From positions 1,232,265 through 1,295,715 of the forward strand of contig NW_022985177.1 of assembly GCF_010093535.1 (NCBI RefSeq): a stretch of DNA of 63,451 nucleotides, read 5' to 3'. The notes under the pieces are model-generated. The model was not told the DNA's origin and searched no databases. It worked only from the letters and a program-made list of their open reading frames with translations. A program made the translations under genes and the position numbers. Below are positions 33,466-45,026 of the stretch, piece by piece; within the stretch, counting starts at the first letter, position 1; every line of letters starts with the position of its first letter. The stretch is from Lindgomyces ingoldianus (lineage: Eukaryota; Ascomycota; Dothideomycetes; Pleosporales; Lindgomycetaceae).

Positions 33466-36169
33466 AGAGGTGTGTGCACACGCTTAACCTTTCTAACTGC
33501 CTAATGTGCTTCTACAGGCATCTGCCTGTATGTAGCTCTTATAATTTTTGCATAAGCTTAAAAATTCTTTAAAGTAAAGTTTATACTAGAGTTATGCATA
33601 ATGTAGTCTAAGGGTTCTTAATAAGTGTTAATTTAGCATTTACATAGTGCATCCTAGGTATCTTATGTAGACATAGATTTTAGAAATGTAGCAGCCTAAA
33701 ATAATGTGTTTATATTAATAACATGTAAGACATCTTTATTATTAATTTATATAACATTAATAATAACTTTATAGTTAAAGTAGGTGTTATTTTTAATTAT
33801 AAACTTAAATCTTTATAAAGCCTAGTTATATAATTAGTAAAGGTAGCAGAACTTCTTAATCTCTTCTAGCACTGCAGCATTAATGTTGTAGCTAGCGCTA
33901 GTTAGCATCTTCTAGAGTTTCTCTATGCAGAGGTGTCTAAATTAGTAGTAGAGGTAGTAAAGTTCTAATTTAGTAAAGAAAGACATAAATTCTTTCTTAC
34001 TAATATTAAAAAAAAAGTGTCTTTATTTTTATATAATAAGTATAGTAGTTTTATCTTTATGTATAATAATATTTAAAATGTTGTTAAAGTATACCTTAAG
34101 TTAGTTAGCATCTACTAGTAATAGTAGAAATAGTGTTAGAGTCTTTAAAATGTAGTATATAACTAGACTAATTAGGTTCTAGATTTATACAGTACTAATT
34201 AATCTTTTTAGTGTCTAGCTTTTAAAGCTAATATTTGTTTAGCTAAGTGTTTAATTAATTTTTATACATAGGTTCTTTTATATGTACGCCTTAAGTTAGA
34301 ACTTACTAATAGTAGAGATCTTTACTACGCCTGTGTCTTATAGTTTGCCTTAGTATACTATATAGTATTAGTTGTTAAGAATAAACTGCTTAGCATATTT
34401 CTTAAGTTTAATGCTATAGATGTCCTCTTCTGTTGCATAGTATAAATAGGCAGCAGAGGTAAAGTAGTTAATAGCTTTCTTAGCATTCTTACTTTTCTAT
34501 TCTATTTTTTTTATATTATGTAAATTATTTTTTTCTTTAGAGTAACCTTTAAAGTCTTAGATGTATAAAGTAATAGCTTTATATAATAAAGTCTTATTAT
34601 AGAAATCTTTATATAAGGCAACGTACTAGTTCTTTGCTTATATATAGTTATTATAAGAGTAGTTTAATAACTAATATTTCTTTTTATAGCAGACAAAGCA
34701 CTTCTTTATCTATGTGCAGTTGTCTCTAGATTGTAGCCTAAACCTAGATAGAGATCTTCCACGTTGTCTTTTTTTACGCAGAGGGAGGCTTCCTTTTTAT
34801 TATATAGAGTTGTATTAGCAGTCTATGTAGTATACATTAGGCAGTTCCTAGAGGTATTAGTTTGCCCTTTAGTCTATAGTAACTTAGAGTAATGCCTGTA
34901 GGTTACTAAATAAGGCTTTACATAAAGGCTTAATAGTAAACATAGCATATTCTAGTTCTAGTTATCTTTAACAGGCTTATATAACAGCAGTGTGCAGTAG
35001 AACATCTTTTTAGAATTCTGTTTCTAGTGCTCTTTATATAAGTGTAAGCTTATTAATTATTATTTTAAAGACTTTATATAAACTTTTATTAAAGTTTTTT
35101 TATTAGTATTATATAAAAGTTATTATTATCTAGTCTGTTTAGTACTAGCTATAGTTTACATTAGTGTTAAAGTAACTACTTAAAGTGTTATACAAATGCT
35201 TCTAGTTATGTCTAGGGCCTATGTTGTGCATATAGTACATATTTGCCTAACCTTTTAGGATATCTAGAAAGATGTCTATGTACTAAGTTTTCTAAATATC
35301 TAGCTATTAACATAGATTAATAAAAATTCTTATTTTATTTATAAAAATGTTATATAGTTAACTTATATAGTTATTATTTTTTTTTTATGCTTTTTAGAAT
35401 TATATAATCTTATCTGCTAGAAGTTTTTCTTTAGCAGTTTCTTTCTAGAGTAGAAGTTTATACAGGCTGTAATGTAGTATAGATTGTGCAGGTGGTATTA
35501 GTGGTGCATACACTACTGCAGGCGGTGGTGTGTACAATTAAGGGTGTGGAGCAGGTGTTAGGTAGGGTAGCATGTATTGTTTGTACAGTAATTAGTGTAG
35601 TGCTAGCTAAGGTGTAAGAGTAGGTAATGCTAGTATATTTAGTATTAATAGCAGCATTATGTTTAGTCTGCTTCTGTGCAGAGCCTTATATAGTAATAAA
35701 AGTTACATATAAAGCCTTTCTAGTGTAATTACTTTCCCTTATGCTATATTATACAGCTTTTAGGCTTAGGTACCTTTAGTACCTAGCTGTAGTGTAATTC
35801 TCTTATCCTTTAGCACTTATATAAGCTCCCTTTTAAACACGCAGCTAAGTGCTAAGAAGTTTTATAGTATCTATTCTTTAAAATCCTCTATGTATACACT
35901 TAGAAAAGTAGCGCCCTTTTAAGTTGTTATGTGTAGATTAGTAATTATATAACTTATATATAATTAAGTCTGTAAGCTTGTTAAAGCCTTTAATATGTTA
36001 ATCTTGTTATTCTAGTACTCTAGGCTAGTTTTGTTCTATAGTGTTGCCTCTAATATCCCTATGTCCTTTATAAGTTATTTATATAATAGAAATTATTCTT
36101 TATTCTTTCTATTATTACACAAAGTTGTTAGTTGCTAATAAGATTTTATTATAATAGTATAGTTAATTG

Positions 36170-36830
36170 CTTTTCTAGTAGATTGCGCAGGTACTGCTGT
36201 TGTCTAGCTGCTAGGTTGTGCAGCTTTAATAGCTTTAGTGTGCGCCTTACACTATCTCCTCTTTACTTTGTACAGTAGCAGAGCTTACTGTATAATGTAA
36301 AGGATTAATCTACTATTCTAAGAGATAGGTAACTAAATAAAGTACTTTATAAGGCGTAGGTGCTTTGTTGTTACTCTTCCTAAGAAATAAGTAACAAAAC
36401 AAAGTGCCTTATAAGGCGTAGGGTTAATTGCTTGTGCAGTGGATTGCGCGGGTACTGCTGTTGTCTAGCTGCTAGGTTGTGCAGCTTTAATAGCTTTAGT
36501 GTGCGCCTTGCACTATCTCCTTCTTACTTTGTACAGTAGCAGAGCTTGCTGTATAATATAAAGGATTAATGTGCTATTGTCTAGCTGCTAGGTTGTGCAG
36601 CTTTAGTAGCTTTAGTGTGCGTCTTACACTATCTTCTCTTTACTTTGTACAGTAGCAGAGCTTGCTGTATAATATAAAGGATTAATCTGCTATTCTAAGG
36701 GATAGGTAACTAAACAAAGTACCTTGTAGGGCGTAGGTACTCTGCTATTACTCTTCCTAAGGGATAGGTAACAAAACAAAGTACCTTATAAGGCGTAAGT
36801 ACTCTATTATTACTCTTGCTAATTTACAGT
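36170..36830. repeat. Tandem repeats in the copia F2 leader
   Basis: Three copies of a roughly 110-bp unit starting TTGTCTAGCTGCTAGGTTG (near 36198, 36458 and 36575). They are interspersed with about four copies of a roughly 60-bp unit containing GATAGGTAACTAAACAAAGT. They lie between the 5' LTR and the coding region of F2 in element orientation. Copies are partly GC-preserved. Confidence 0.85.
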
Positions 36831-36853
36831 TAATTAAATTAACTACTAATTAG

Positions 36854-37133
36854 TGTTAAATAGGCTCTAATAGCTAGCTGCTTATAGTATAAGCACTTAA
36901 GTAGCAAGAGTAAGAGTAGTGTACAGTGTGCACAGCGTACAAGGTAGGTAAGGTAAGGGCAACATGTTTCTAGTTCTATTGCTCTTGTCTTTCCTCTGTA
37001 CAGAGGAAAAGGGGGATATCTAGATGTTCGCGCACAGAGGTTCGCGCACGAGCATCATGTGACATAGATACGTGATCCTGCTCGTGCGCGATCGTTCGTA
37101 TCCAGGCCGCGACGCTGCTGCTGCGTACGGACA
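36854..37133 (-). repeat. Right (5') LTR of copia F2
   Basis: 280 bp, ending GCGTACGGACA. The outer 120 bp (37010-37133) are strikingly GC-rich and unmutated (TTCGCGCACGAGCATC), unlike the inner part and unlike the partner LTR. Confidence 0.9.
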
Positions 37134-40100
37134 ATAGAGAAGCTCTTTAGAAACCTAAGTTTATTTCTAAGAAAAAAAAAGCCTCTTATTATAATAAAAA
37201 ACTAATAAACCTTAGTTACATAAAACATACATAGAGCCCTCTCTTAAAGAAAAGCTAAGCTTCTAGACGTAATAGGCTGCCTTTAACTAAGAAGTAATAG
37301 AAGTAGCTAAAGAATAAAGCCTGCCTAAACTATAAAAAAGTAAGACATTTCTGCTAAAATTACCTAAACTTTTAAAAGAGAGAGAATAAAAATACTACTA
37401 TAATAGTAAAAGCTATTACTGCTAAATACAGCCTTATAAATAAGAAAATATTAGAAAGATTAGACAATAGACTTTATTAGTAATATAAAAAAACTATGCT
37501 TTAAGAAGCTACTTTAAACTATATTAAAAAGTAGTTATTATAAACTTTAGTAGCCTTAATTAAGTGTTGCAGAACTTTATTATTTTTAAAAAATATAAAG
37601 AAAAGACTTAGATCTAAGAATACATTATAAATATTAAAAAAAAAAGAATAGTTCCCTTTTAATAATAGAACTCTAGGCACTTTAGCATAGAAACTCTTTA
37701 GATAGTTCTAGAGCTATTTATGCTAAAAGTGTAGGCAATAATATAATTACCTTAGAGAATATGTAGTGTTACTTTACTAAATAAACATTAGTGACAACTA
37801 TAAAATGTTTAAAATAGTGCAACAAATAGCGAAAGTAAAATATAATGTTATAAAGAAAAAAGAATAATAGCAGTTCTTTATAAAGATCTATAATTAGAAA
37901 CTTAAAGAACTAGGTAGACCTGCTAGGTTTAAAGTTCTAAAACTAAACTTTAAGTAACTAAGAACTCTACTCCTAAGGCTAGCAGTTAGCAGGAAAGCTC
38001 TTACACTATAACACAACTATAGACAGTGTCTTCTCTATAGCAGCGCTTCCTACAGCACAGACAATTGCTAGTAGAAAGAACACCCTGTACAACTAGTATA
38101 AACCTAAGAATATTCTAAATAGACCTAGAAACACCTAATTAACACCTTACATAGACTAGATAACTGCCTATACCTCTAGTACTAATGCATACAACAGTAT
38201 TGCATAAAGCATTAGAACAACAAACACTAAGCAGGCTAGTAGCCTACATAGGAAAAACATCTAGACAAGAACCCTTAAAAAGGCACTGCCTTAATATGTA
38301 AGATAACAGACTGTTACATGTGTTAAACTCTACCTGTTTAGAAGAAACTAAAGAATTAGCCTAACTACTACTATTAAAACAGCTGCAGATTCTATTACTT
38401 TTAATAAAAAGCTGCTTATAAAAAAGACTACATACTAACTTACTACCTAGTAAAGGACTATAAATATAAGGCAGCTAACTGTTGCGTTAGAGAACACTAA
38501 CTTTATAAAAAAAAGGCTTAAGAAACTAAATAATTTATAAAAAGATATTAACTTATACTTTATAGATAATAAGAAAAAATATTTTATAACATAAAAGCGC
38601 TAGTAGCTGTAGGCTAAAGATTAAGGTAAAGTCTAATAACTACTTTTACATTTAAAGAACAAATAGAGTTAGCTTTTATTAACAGTAGATGCACCTTTAC
38701 AGCAATAGACGCAACTTAGATAGATAAGCAAAGCATCTTATTCTAAATTAAAAAAGCCTGTTTAAGGTAACTCTTACTAATGCTTTCTTACTAGAATATA
38801 GCAGAGAATAGATTAACCTAGAAACATATAAAGAAAACTTAACTACACTAAACATAAAAAACTAGAAGTCTATAAGCATACTTCTATTAGAAAATAAGTA
38901 CAACATAATATTAGGCTATAATTAGCTTAGAAAGCATAACTTTGCTATTAATTAAAAAATAATAACTATTAAAAGTTCTAAAAACTATGCGTACATAACC
39001 TAGTTAGCATGCTATAATAACTTATACCTAATCTATAAATAAGTAAAACAGGGTAGTAGTTACTACTTAAAAAAAAAAACTCTAAAAATTCTTTTACTAA
39101 GAGCTAGAAGCTAGAGTAATAAAAATTATAAAAAAAAAACTTAAAAAAGTCTTTTATAAAAAACTTAAAGCTAATAAAGATGTAAAATAAATTAGCATTT
39201 ATAAAATCTAGAAGAAACACACTATCTCTACTATGTATAAAGACTATAGAGACATGTTTAAGACACCTAAAAATCTAGGAGAATTGCCTCTACATTAGCT
39301 ATAAGACTACGCTATAAACCTAATTAAAGATTCTAACCTAAAGACCTATAAGCTTTATTCTTTAACAAGAACGTAAAAAAAAGCCTTATAGAAATATGTT
39401 AACTAAATGTTAGCATAAGGCTACATTTAAGAAAGCTATAGCCTAGTAGCATTAGCAGTAGATTTTATAAAAAAAAAGAAGAAAAAATCTAAGTCTGTTA
39501 AGACTATTAAACTTTAAATAATAATATAATCTAAGACTTGTTTCCTCTTCTAATTATTTAAAACATTATAAACTAGCTAAAAGAAACCTAATTCTTTATA
39601 AAGTTTAATGTACAAGATAGATTTAATAAGATATAAATAAAAAAAGAAGATAAATAGCTTATAGCCTTTTATACTTTATAGAGATTATATAAGCTATTAG
39701 TAATGCTGTTTAGCTTAACAAACGCTCTAGCAACATTCTAAAGAATTATTAACATGGCTCTAAACCTATACCTTAATGTTTTTATATTAGTATATTTAGA
39801 TAACGTTCTTATCTACACAAAAGACAGTCTAGAAGAATATGTAAAGAAAGTATAAAAGGTTCTAGAGAAGTTATAAAAATACAGACTGCATCTATAGTTA
39901 TCTAAATGCAAATTCTATGTTACTAAAACAAAATACCTAGGGTTTATAATTAATAGTAATAAAATAAAAATTAATCTTACTAAGATATAGAAAGTTCTAG
40001 AATAGCTAGAACTTATAATAGTTAAAGAAGTTAAAGGATTTCTTAGACTATCTAGATACGTTAGACAAATAATTAAAAACTACTTAAAGATTACCCTACT

Positions 40101-40322
40101 ATTAACTAATGCTACTATAAAGAAATAAGCGGTTACAAAATTTATCTAGACTCTACAAATAAGTAGCGCCTTTAAAGCATTAAAACAAGCTGTGACTATT
40201 AAACTAGTACTATAAATGTATAATCTAAGGTTAGATATAAAGATCTACACAAACGCATCTTTAAAAGCTAGTAGCGCTGCACTTTGTTAAACACAAAAAG
40301 ATAAGAAATAGCATTCTATAGC

Positions 40323-40642
40323 TGTTAGATTAAAGCACTGTTTCTAGGCTTCCTAAGATGAATGATGGGTTTGGATATGATGTATGAGATGATGATTGAT
40401 TGTATTGATTATTTGATCCTTTTTCTGCTCTGCTCGTGTTGCTCGGCTTTTGTTTTTCCGGTCCGAGTCCCTCGCGCACTAGCTCTATGCGTGACCAGCT
40501 TGCAACATGCTGCAAAATGTTGCAAAATGCTGCAACTTGCAGCAATTTGCAGCAACATACTGTTCGAGCTTATTGCTCGTACTATGTAGCAGCATTCGTC
40601 CAGCGTTCCTCCTGTCTTGACAGTAAGTGCGCATATCTAACA
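40323..40642 (+). mobile_element. Complete solo-LTR-like element A2 (320 bp)
   Basis: TGTTAGAT...ATCTAACA perfect 8-bp ends, flanked by ATAGC at 40318-40322 and 40643-40647, inserted in the RNase H region of B3. It includes the 10-bp minisatellite (about five units, 40510-40555). GC content is far higher than the host. The plus- and minus-strand frames of 71-98 codons here are incidental, matching Ser/Arg-rich low-complexity translation of the repeat. Confidence 0.93.
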
Positions 40643-40914
40643 ATAGCATACTATTTAGCAAAGTTCTTAGAAGCAGAAGTAGACTACAGCATACCTAATA
40701 AAAAACTAAAAGTAATATTAAATGCAGTATAAATATAGGCAATAGAGCTACATAGAATAGGAAAATAATTTAACATTATAAGAAACTATACAAACTTAGT
40801 TACATTCCTAACTATAAGAAAATTTTTGCTAATACATGTATAATAAGTAATAAAACTTGCCTAGTTTATTTACATTATTAAACATATTTTAAAAGCTTAA
40901 AACTAGTAGGCTAA

Positions 40915-41118
40915 TGTCACGGTCGGCATGCTCAAGCTACAAGCAAGAGGTGGTGTAACTCAACTAGATTAAACTAAGGAGCAGAGGAGCTGCTCTGCGA
41001 GTTTAAATATACATGTGTGCCCTCTGCCAAGGCGCTACTCGTAGCACCAAGGTGCTACTCGTTGCGCAAGCGAGGGAGCTGATGCCGCAGAGCATGTGAC
41101 GCGGTACGCGCCGTCACA
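40915..41118 (+). mobile_element. Solo LTR J (204 bp)
   Basis: TGTCACGGTCGGCATGC to GCGCCGTCACA, with perfect TGTCACGG/CCGTCACA-type ends, flanked by GCTAA at 40910-40914 and 41119-41123. GC-rich and unmutated. A short direct repeat AAGGCGCTACTCGT/AAGGTGCTACTCGT is inside. The ends resemble those of H LTRs (TGTGATGAC...CCGTCACA), but the body differs. Single copy in this window. Confidence 0.92.
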
Positions 41119-42484
41119 GCTAACACTCTTAGCTACAGACCTAATTATTTTAATAGATAAAAAAAAGAACTAAGAAGTTTACCTTCTTTAAGAAAATAAA
41201 AGAAGGATTAGTATATAATAAACCTAGGCCTATTAAAGAATTCTGTGCGCTTATAGTAACTAAACAAGAATAAAAGAACTTAATTTATAAATACTATAAA
41301 TCTCTAATGTTTAGACACTCTAGAATTAGCACTCTTTAGAAGAAGTTAAGGGCAGCTATACTCTAATTAATACCTAATATAAAACAACTATGCATAGAGG
41401 TACTTAAAAAATGTAATATATATAATAAAAACAATCTCTGCAGACATAAGACATATAGGTACCTCTAACTAATTAAAGCTCTAAAACAGCTATAGACAAT
41501 AATTACTATAAACTGTATAATAGAACTTCCTCTATTAAAAAAACCTAGCATAGAAAGATATATAATATAATAATAGTAGCTTTTAATAAAACTACTAAGT
41601 ATCTGTAGATATAGCTATTAAAAAAACTATTACAGCTAAGAAATTTATATATAAACTTAAATAAAACATAGTTTTAGTACATAAATACCCCTAGATTATT
41701 ATCTTTAATAAAGACAAGCTATTTACTAGCAAGTTCTAGAAAGCAGCTATAAGACACCTTAGCAGAACACATAAATTATTTACAGCGTACTACCTGCAAA
41801 CAGACAGTTAGACTAAATAGGTAAACACTAAAGTAGAAAAATACCTAAGAAAGTATGTTTTTTATAGCTAAGATAACTAGGCAGAATAGCTTCTAATAGC
41901 ATAACTTGCTATTAACATAGTAGAATCTACTATAATAAAAGAAACTTTATATAAAGCTAATTTTAGCTCCAACTCTTACTACACACTCTATAAAAGCTAG
42001 CTAATAGATCTACTAGAATTAATTAACTACTTGTTAAATCTATAAAACATACATAAAAAGTTAGCTATTAACGCTAAATCTAGTTAAGAGATAATAGAAT
42101 AATATGCAAATTAAACACAACAACCTAGACTAGAAATCTACTCTAGAGACTATATATACCTTAAAACTAAGAACTTTAAAATACTCTAACCTTCTAGGAA
42201 ACTTGCAGAAAGAAGAATAGAACTATACTAAGTTCTATAGACCTAGCAGGATAACTGCAAGCTAAAGCTTCCTCTGCATATAAAAATACACCTATAGTTC
42301 TACATTTCTAAGCTTAAAAAAGCACTTAAGGAAATTCCCCTATTAACATAAAAATAAAAAGAAATAGAAACAGAGTATAAAGTAGAATAAATTATTAGTA
42401 ACTAAAAAAATAAAATAAAAATCTTAGTAAAATAGGTTAGTTAGCCTACTAGTAAAAACACATAAAAACTGTAACGATTCTACG

Positions 42485-42960
42485 TGTCAGATTGAAGCAC
42501 TGTTTCTAGGCTTCCTGAGATGAATGATGGGTTTGGATATGATGTATGGGATGATTGATTGATTGTATTAATCGTGTTCATTTATCGATCCTTTTTCTGC
42601 TCTACTCGTGTTGCTCGGCTTTTTGTTTTGCCGATCCGAGTCCCTCGCGCACTTGCCCTATGCGCGACCAGCTTGNNNNNNNNNNNNNNNNNNNNNNNNN
42701 NNNNNNNNNNNNNNNNNNNNNNNNNNNNNNNNNNNNNNNNNNNNNNNNNNNNNNNNNNNNNNNNNNNNNNNNNNNNNNNNNNNNNNNNNNNNNNNNNNNN
42801 NNNNNNNNNNNNNNNNNNNNNNNNNNNNNNNNNNNNNNNNNNNNNNNNNNNNNNNNNNNNNNNNNNNNNNNNNNNNNNNNNNNNNNNNNNNNNNNNNNNN
42901 NNNNNNNNNNNNNNNNNNNNNNNNNNNNNNNNNNNNNNNNNNNNNNNNNNNNNNNNNNNN
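42485..42960 (+). mobile_element. Element A3 inside the 5' LTR of E, partly in the gap
   Basis: TGTCAGATTGAAGCACTG starts 15 bp into the E LTR. The copy is GC-rich and near-identical to A1/A2 until the N run starts exactly where the minisatellite should begin. Its right end and the next part of the E LTR are in the gap. The predicted target duplication is CTACG. Confidence 0.85.
42676..42960. other. Assembly gap (285 N)
   Basis: A run of unknown bases. Expected content is the element A minisatellite and 3' end, then most of the E LTR. The sum expected from other copies (about 360-410 bp) exceeds the gap length, so the gap size is probably an estimate. Open frames spanning it are artefacts. 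Confidence 0.95.
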
Positions 42961-43005
42961 GATTTATACCGCATTTAGACCTATTGTCTTGCCTGCGCTG
43001 TTACA

Positions 43006-44400
43006 TTATATTAGAAAACTTACTTTTACTAGTAACAGCCTTATTAATAATATTACATTAATTATTTGTTTAACTATGTCTAACTTTAAAAAGTGTCTAA
43101 TTTAGTTTAAGTTATAATTTCTTACACACTATTACATTAAATTATTTAGTTAGTATAGACAGAATCCTAGAAACCTTCTATTAACTAAAGCCTTTAGGTT
43201 TAGAACTTTCTATCCTTTATAATTAGGATTACCTTTAGAAAAGTTATAAAAAGTGTGCTAAGGTAAAAACTTAAAGACTACTAATAACTTATTAAAATTA
43301 AGGACAACTACTAATGCCTAACTCTTAACTACTATTAAAGTAATATAGCTCTTAAGAACTAAGTTGCTTAATTAAGAGCATAAATTAAATAGCTAACTAA
43401 ATTAAAAACTATTAGTCCTAATTATCCCCTACTAACTACTAAATTACTTCTAATAATGCCTTAAATTACCTTTACTACATTAATAGTAAGAGACCTTTTA
43501 GGCACCTTTAAGCTTTTTTAAAGCTACCTTACTAAACGCACGCCTAAGATTAAGAACCTTACAAATAGTAAAGAACCTATGTTTAAATAATAGCAAGCCT
43601 CTATTATAGATAGACTTAACATTAATGTAGATTACTATTAGAGTAAGCGCGCACGCATAGCGCTAGTATGGGGACACACTGCTAGTATCGCAAAGGAATA
43701 CCTAGAGCCTAGATACCTAGCTAAATTAGATTACTTTTAGTTTAAAAACGCAAAAAAAATAATTAAGCTCTTATAAACTTACTTTGTTACTAGTAATAAA
43801 GAAATAGAGGCGCGACAGGTGTTTTAAACTCTAAAAATAGGCAAAGAAGAAGTGTTCTTTACCTTTAAAGCTTACTTTATTAGTGCTGCTGTTAAAGGGT
43901 TTGTATTAAAGGCAGAATAGTTCTTTTACTTGTAAGAAAAGATACTACCTAGCCTAAAAGTACTAAACTTAGGTTTTAAGCACACTTAAAAAGGCTTCTT
44001 TAAGACTATAGTAGCCTACCTAACAGCCTATAATATAGAAAGAAGGAATACCCCTGCTATTTTAAAGCAAACTGTTAATCTTACCTAACAGTCTACTATT
44101 AGACCTAGTACAGATTAGTCTTAAAAAGTTTCTAGTAATACATCTAAGGCAGTATACTATTCTAGTGCACCCTAACCTGCACCTCTGTTAGTACCCTAGT
44201 CTACCTTAGTTACCTATAGACAATCTAGCCAGACACCTGCCCTAGAAAGACAGACAACTCTTAGCAACTATTATAATTATAGAAAACTAAAATATTTTAC
44301 TAGCAACTGCCCTATCCCTAGAGTATAAGAAATAGAGGTAGAGTAGTAAAATTCTAAAAAAGAATTTATAAACATAAATAATTTTAATCTAAATGCCTTT
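43006..44400 (+). pseudogene. gag of element E
   Basis: Lys/Leu-rich Gag-like sequence read through stops, ending in a CCHC zinc-knuckle relic at 44269-44310 with both N-terminal Cys and the His now Tyr and the last Cys intact (..TSNCP). The region 43500-44100 is shared with the gag-only elements Eb and Ec. Confidence 0.75.
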
Positions 44401-45026
44401 TAGATAGGAAACAGTAACACTTAGAAAAACTCTTTATCTTAGGCTTAAGTAAGTATAATTTATTAAACATTAATCTGTTGCACTTATTTAGAGGAAATAA
44501 CTTCTAAGTTTCTACTGTTTTATATTTAAAAAGCATTAGAGTCTGTTTAAATCTTTTAGTTAATACTAGCGCCTATAGTTTCTTATTTATTAACTTACTA
44601 ACTACTAAGTTATTATCTTAATGCCTTTATGTTTTTATCTAACACTTACTATTTAAAGTTATAGTTAAGGGCTTTTAAGATTAGATCTAAGTCCCTGTCT
44701 ACTAGTATATCTGCCTGCACATGCAAATTAATAGGAGAAGCATTTAAAACTGCTCTTTTATTATTATAAACCTTAGCTCTTAGGATTACATTATTAGCAT
44801 TAAATAGTTATATTGTTTTAAACTCTATCTAGATATAAAGAGGAATTAGATTATATAGCCTAGCAAATATCTGCCTACTTATAAACCTTTGCTGCCCTTG
44901 CTTATGCAATTAACTTAGCCTGCGCACAATAAAGAAGTAGAGCTAGATATTAAATAACGCAACACACTATAGAAAAAGGACTAATTTTAGCAGTTATACA
45001 GCCTAACAATCTACTGCATTAAGGGT

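Larger units (their letters stand above)
30502..37133 (-). mobile_element. Full-length Ty1/copia element F2
   Basis: 280-bp LTRs at 30502-30781 and 36854-37133, TSD ATAGA at 30497-30501 and 37134-37138. Coding relics are on the minus strand. At 33465-33180 the minus strand reads an integrase/Pol segment typical of fungal copia polyproteins (LQIAVKALNNTASLHSLVPT, then LLVFKAYLRI). The lower-coordinate part corresponds to the RT/RNase H end seen in F1. A tandem-repeat leader lies by the 5' LTR (36170-36830). Stops throughout. Confidence 0.88.
37139..42464 (+). pseudogene. gag end and pol of gypsy B3, RIP-degraded
   Basis: Colinear with B1 pol. Zinc-knuckle relic at 37322-37363. RT catalytic block at 39790-39816 (VYLDNVLIY, with the second Asp mutated as in B1). 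RNase H follows and is split by solo LTR A2 (40323-40642). The integrase H-H-C-C and core region lie at about 41290-41800, and solo LTR J is inside at 40915-41118. No open frame of meaningful length survives. Confidence 0.78.

Noticed and set aside
36170..36830. CRISPR-like array
   Set aside because: Units are long and adjacent with no short spacers, in a copia leader of a eukaryote.
40330..40732. Frames of 71, 75 and 98 codons
   Set aside because: Translations of solo LTR A2 and its minisatellite running into dead pol.
42555..43105. Four frames of 130-168 codons around the gap
   Set aside because: They exist only because N is translated as X. The real content is element A and an LTR.
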